Shown: one piece after another, positions 61,781 through 64,000 of the stretch
Layout of the letters: each line of letters starts with the position of its first letter
How positions within the stretch are numbered: the first letter of the stretch is position 1
From: Mycobacterium gastri
Lineage (GTDB): Bacteria > Actinomycetota > Actinomycetes > Mycobacteriales > Mycobacteriaceae
Length of the DNA stretch: 64,000 bases
Assembly (NCBI RefSeq): GCF_002102175.1
Contig: NZ_LQOX01000101.1
Location: forward strand, 44,666 to 108,665
Reading direction: 5' to 3'
The notes under the pieces: generated by a model
What the model was told of the DNA's origin: nothing
Database searches by the model: none
Seen by the model: only the letters and a program-made list of their open reading frames with translations
Made by a program: the position numbers and the translations under genes

Positions 61781-64000
61781 TCAGGCGCTACCCCCAGTGC
61801 CGGCGGTACCGCCTTTGCCGCCCTTCCCGCCGGTGCTACCGATAGGAGGTAGGCCGGGTGCGCCGATGCCGCCGGATGTGCCGGGATTGAGACCGCCGGC
61901 TCCGGCGCCGCCGTTGCCGCCGGCGGCGCCGTCGCCGCCGGTCCCGCCGGTGCCGGCTTTGCCAGTACCGGTGCCGGTACCGCCGTTGCCGCCGGCGGCG
62001 CCGTCGCCGCCGATACCGCCCTGGCCGCCGGCACCGGTTGCGCCACCGGTGCCGCCGTTGCCGCCCTTGCCGCCGTTGCCGCCGTTGCCGCCGTTGCCGC
62101 CGTCGTTATTGCCGATGCCGGCATTGCCTCCGTTGCCGCCCGCGCCCGCGTTGCCGCCAGCGCCACCGGCTCCGCCGCTGCCGCTGCCGCTGCCGCTGCC
62201 GCCTTGGCCGCCCTTGCCACCGTCGGCGCCGTTACCGCCGAGGCCGCCGCCGCCACCGGAGCCGGTGGTGCCACCGAGGCCGCCCTTGCCGCCGGCGCCG
62301 CCCTGGCCGCCGCCGCCGGCAGCGCCGCCGCTGCCATTGCCGCCAGTAGCGTTGCCGCCGTTGCCGCCGTTGCCCGCGATGCCGCCGGCGCCGCCCTGGC
62401 CGCCAAGGCCCTTGCCCCTGCCGGCGCCGCCGGTGCCGCCTGTGCCGCCGTCGCCGCCCAGGCCGCCTTGGCCGCCGGAGCCGCCATCAGTCGCGTTACC
62501 GCCGGCACCTCCGCCGCCGGCGGTACCGCCCTTGCCGCCATTGGCGCCGTTGCCGAGACCACCGACTTTGCTGCCGCCGTTGCCGCCCAGGCCGCCGTTG
62601 CCGCCCAGGCCGCCGTTGCCGGCGTTGCCGCCGCCGACCCCGCCAGTACCGGCACCACCTTGACCGCCGGCTCCGCCGACGCCGCCCTGGCCGCCCTGGC
62701 CACCAGCGGTGGGGGTGTTTGCCGTGGCGCCGAGGCCGCCGGCACCGCCGGCGCCCCCGACACCGCCGTTGCCGCCGTTGCCCGCGGTGCCGCCATTGGC
62801 GGCGCCACCGGCTCCGCCGGCGCCGCCGGCTCCACCCTTACCTCCCAGGCCACCTGTGGCGGGCGCAACGGCAGCGCTGCCTTGGCCGCCCTTGCCGCCG
62901 TTGCCGCCGAGCCCCCCGTCGCCGCCGGTGCCCGCGGTGCCGGCGCTGCCACCGCCACCGGTACCGGCTACTCCGGCTGCTCCGGCGTCGCCGCCAGCGC
63001 CGCCCTTGCCGCCGTCGGCGCCGTTGCCGCCGGTGGTACCGGTGTTATTGCCGCCGTTGGCACCGGTGCCGCCAGCGCCGCCGGTGCCGCCCTTGCCGCC
63101 GCTGCCGGCGGTGCCCCCATTGGCCGCGCCACCGGTGCCGCCCTGGCCACCGGCCCCGCCCTGGCCGCCCTGGCCGCCGGCGACAGGTGCGGTTGTGGAG
63201 TCGGTGCCTTTGCCGCCGGCGCCGCCCTTGCCGCCGGTGCCGCCCTGGCCGCCGTCGCCGGCGGTGCCTGCGGCGCCGGTGGTGGAGCCGATGCCGCCTT
63301 TGCCGGCGTCGCCGCCTTGGCCGCCGGTGCCGCCCTGGCCGCCAGCCTGTCCCATTGCCCCTGGCGTGCCGCTATCTGCCCCATTGCCGCCGTTGGCACC
63401 TTGACCGCCGGTGCCGCCGGTGCCGCCTTGGCCGCCGGCGCCTTGGGTGCCGGCGGTGCCGGTGAACGCGTTGCCGGCGGCACCGCCGGTGCCGCCTTGG
63501 CCGCCGGCCCCGCCTTGGCCGCCGGTGCCGCCGGTGGCCCCGGCCGCCGCGGTCGTCAGGTTGTCGGCGCCCTTGCCGCCGGTGCCGCCGGTGCCGCCCT
63601 TACCGCCGTCGCCGGCGGTGCCATCGGCACCGAGGGTGGAACCCAAACCGCCCTTGCCGGCGTCGCCGCCTTGACCGCCGACCCCACCCTGGCCGCCGGC
63701 CTGACCCGCGATGGCCGGGTTGGTGCTATCGGTGCCGGTGCCGCCCTGACCACCGGCGCCGCCGGTGCCACCCACACCGCCTTGCCCGCCGGCGCCCTGG
63801 CTGCCGGCGGTACCGGTGAACGCATTACCCGCAGCCCCGCCGGTGCCGCCCTGCCCACCGGCCCCACCGGCGCCGCCGGTGCCGCCGGTGGCCCCGGCCG
63901 CCGCGGTCGTCAGGTTGTCAGCACCCTTGCCGCCGGTGCCGCCGGTGCCGCCCTTACCGCCGTCGCCGGCGGTGCCATCGGCACCGAGGGTGGAGCCCCA
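61781..64000 (-). CDS. PE_PGRS57-like protein, 3' part only
   Basis: The reading frame runs from a TGA at 61781 to the window edge with no stop, coding for continuous glycine-rich G-G-T-G-G-Q-G-G/G-A-G-G repeats; the PE domain must lie beyond 64000. The position next to fadD19 matches PE_PGRS57 (Rv3514) in H37Rv. The region nearest the edge is a tandem array of about 354-bp (118-residue) units containing 'K-G-A-D-N-L-T-T-A-A-A-G-A' and 'S-T-L-G-A-D-G-T-A-G-D'. It ends G-G-T-A-G-T-G-G-S-A. Surface or exported protein of ESX-5 by family. Confidence 0.88.
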   Translation of the reverse strand, partial: WGSTLGADGTAGDGGKGGTGGTGGKGADNLTTAAAGATGGTGGAGGAGGQGGTGGAAGNAFTGTAGSQGAGGQGGVGGTGGAGGQGGTGTDSTNPAIAGQAGGQGGVGGQGGDAGKGGLGSTLGADGTAGDGGKGGTGGTGGKGADNLTTAAAGATGGTGGQGGAGGQGGTGGAAGNAFTGTAGTQGAGGQGGTGGTGGQGANGGNGADSGTPGAMGQAGGQGGTGGQGGDAGKGGIGSTTGAAGTAGDGGQGGTGGKGGAGGKGTDSTTAPVAGGQGGQGGAGGQGGTGGAANGGTAGSGGKGGTGGAGGTGANGGNNTGTTGGNGADGGKGGAGGDAGAAGVAGTGGGGSAGTAGTGGDGGLGGNGGKGGQGSAAVAPATGGLGGKGGAGGAGGAGGAANGGTAGNGGNGGVGGAGGAGGLGATANTPTAGGQGGQGGVGGAGGQGGAGTGGVGGGNAGNGGLGGNGGLGGNGGSKVGGLGNGANGGKGGTAGGGGAGGNATDGGSGGQGGLGGDGGTGGTGGAGRGKGLGGQGGAGGIAGNGGNGGNATGGNGSGGAAGGGGQGGAGGKGGLGGTTGSGGGGGLGGNGADGGKGGQGGSGSGSGSGGAGGAGGNAGAGGNGGNAGIGNNDGGNGGNGGNGGKGGNGGTGGATGAGGQGGIGGDGAAGGNGGTGTGTGKAGTGGTGGDGAAGGNGGAGAGGLNPGTSGGIGAPGLPPIGSTGGKGGKGGTAGTGGSA
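63187..64000 (-). repeat. tandem 354-bp repeats in the PE_PGRS57-like gene
   Basis: The segment CGGCCGCCGCGGTCGTCAGG occurs at 63541 and again at 63895, exactly 354 bp apart, and the bases after it are nearly identical for over 100 bp. A more diverged copy precedes it from about 63187. 354 is 118 codons, so the frame is kept. Confidence 0.85.

Noticed and set aside
61401..62663. Proline-rich 420-codon plus-strand frame
   Set aside because: It is the complement of the Gly-rich PE_PGRS repeats; Pro-only composition is expected from GGC/GCC repeats.

Overview
The window is GC-rich DNA from a slow-growing Mycobacterium. The gene content and order match the second half of the M. tuberculosis cholesterol-catabolism region (from about Rv3566c down to Rv3514), read in reverse. 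It is not M. tuberculosis itself: nearly every place where H37Rv carries a PPE gene holds something else here, and several extra genes are present. A relative such as the M. kansasii group is plausible, but the species is not established. H37Rv comparisons below come from recall of that annotation, not from a search.

Layout. 1-9.4 kb: a DsbA-fold gene and nat diverge around a CsoR/RicR-type palindrome, followed by the steroid C/D-ring block aspB-fadE33-fadE32-fadE31-fadD3 (-) and fadE30-ipdF (+). 9.4-10.8 kb: an accessory island with a transposase remnant, a copper-type operator, an lpqS-like gene and a Gly/His-rich secreted protein. 11-22.4 kb: kstR2-fadA6, a DUF559 endonuclease-fold gene, a SatD/membrane-protein pair, fdxB, ipdC-ipdB-ipdA-echA20 (-) and two SDR genes (+). 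22.4-26 kb: an unrecognised gene and a double-module PE_PGRS gene. 26-34.4 kb: ddn, fadA5 with a small partner, then cyp125-fadE28-fadE29-chsH2-chsH1-ltp2. 34.4-37.4 kb: a broken PE-hydrolase gene, vapBC, and a DUF559 gene bracketed by palindromes. 37.4-46.3 kb: MaoC gene-kstD (-), hsaE-hsaG-hsaF, and Rv3531c-Rv3530c-Rv3529c (+). 46.4-54.5 kb: kshA-Rv3527, a gamma-carbonic-anhydrase-like gene, an NHL-repeat protein, and a minus-strand operon Rv3521-ltp4-ltp3-LLM oxidoreductase-isomerase-like-unknown. 54.5-61.2 kb: an F420-type oxidoreductase, Rv3519, cyp142, a third DUF559 gene, echA19 and fadD19. 61.8-64 kb: the 3' part of a PE_PGRS57-like gene running off the window.

How it works together. 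CYP125 and CYP142 oxidise the sterol side chain terminus. FadD19 makes the CoA ester, and EchA19, FadA5, FadE28/29, ChsH1/H2 and Ltp2 shorten the chain. KstD and KshA open ring B, HsaE/F/G finish the ring A fragment, and FadD3, FadE30, IpdF, EchA20, IpdAB/C, FadA6 and FadE31-33 degrade rings C and D. Two TetR regulons are readable directly. KstR2 boxes (A-n-CAAG-nn-CTTG-n-T) lie at 7398, 10947 and 20637. KstR boxes (T-nn-AAC-nn-GTT-nn-A) lie at 28074, 39981, 48080, 54533, 55634 and 59516, with a near-match at 43181.

The least ordinary material is: (i) three paralogous DUF559 genes, two of them bracketed by palindromic repeats that run into the stop codon; (ii) two CsoR/RicR-type palindromes, one with an lpqS-like/Gly-His-rich pair; (iii) hairpin-containing tandem repeats that extend FadE28 and supply the hsaG ribosome binding site; (iv) extra SnoaL-type and flavin-independent LLM genes embedded in sterol operons.
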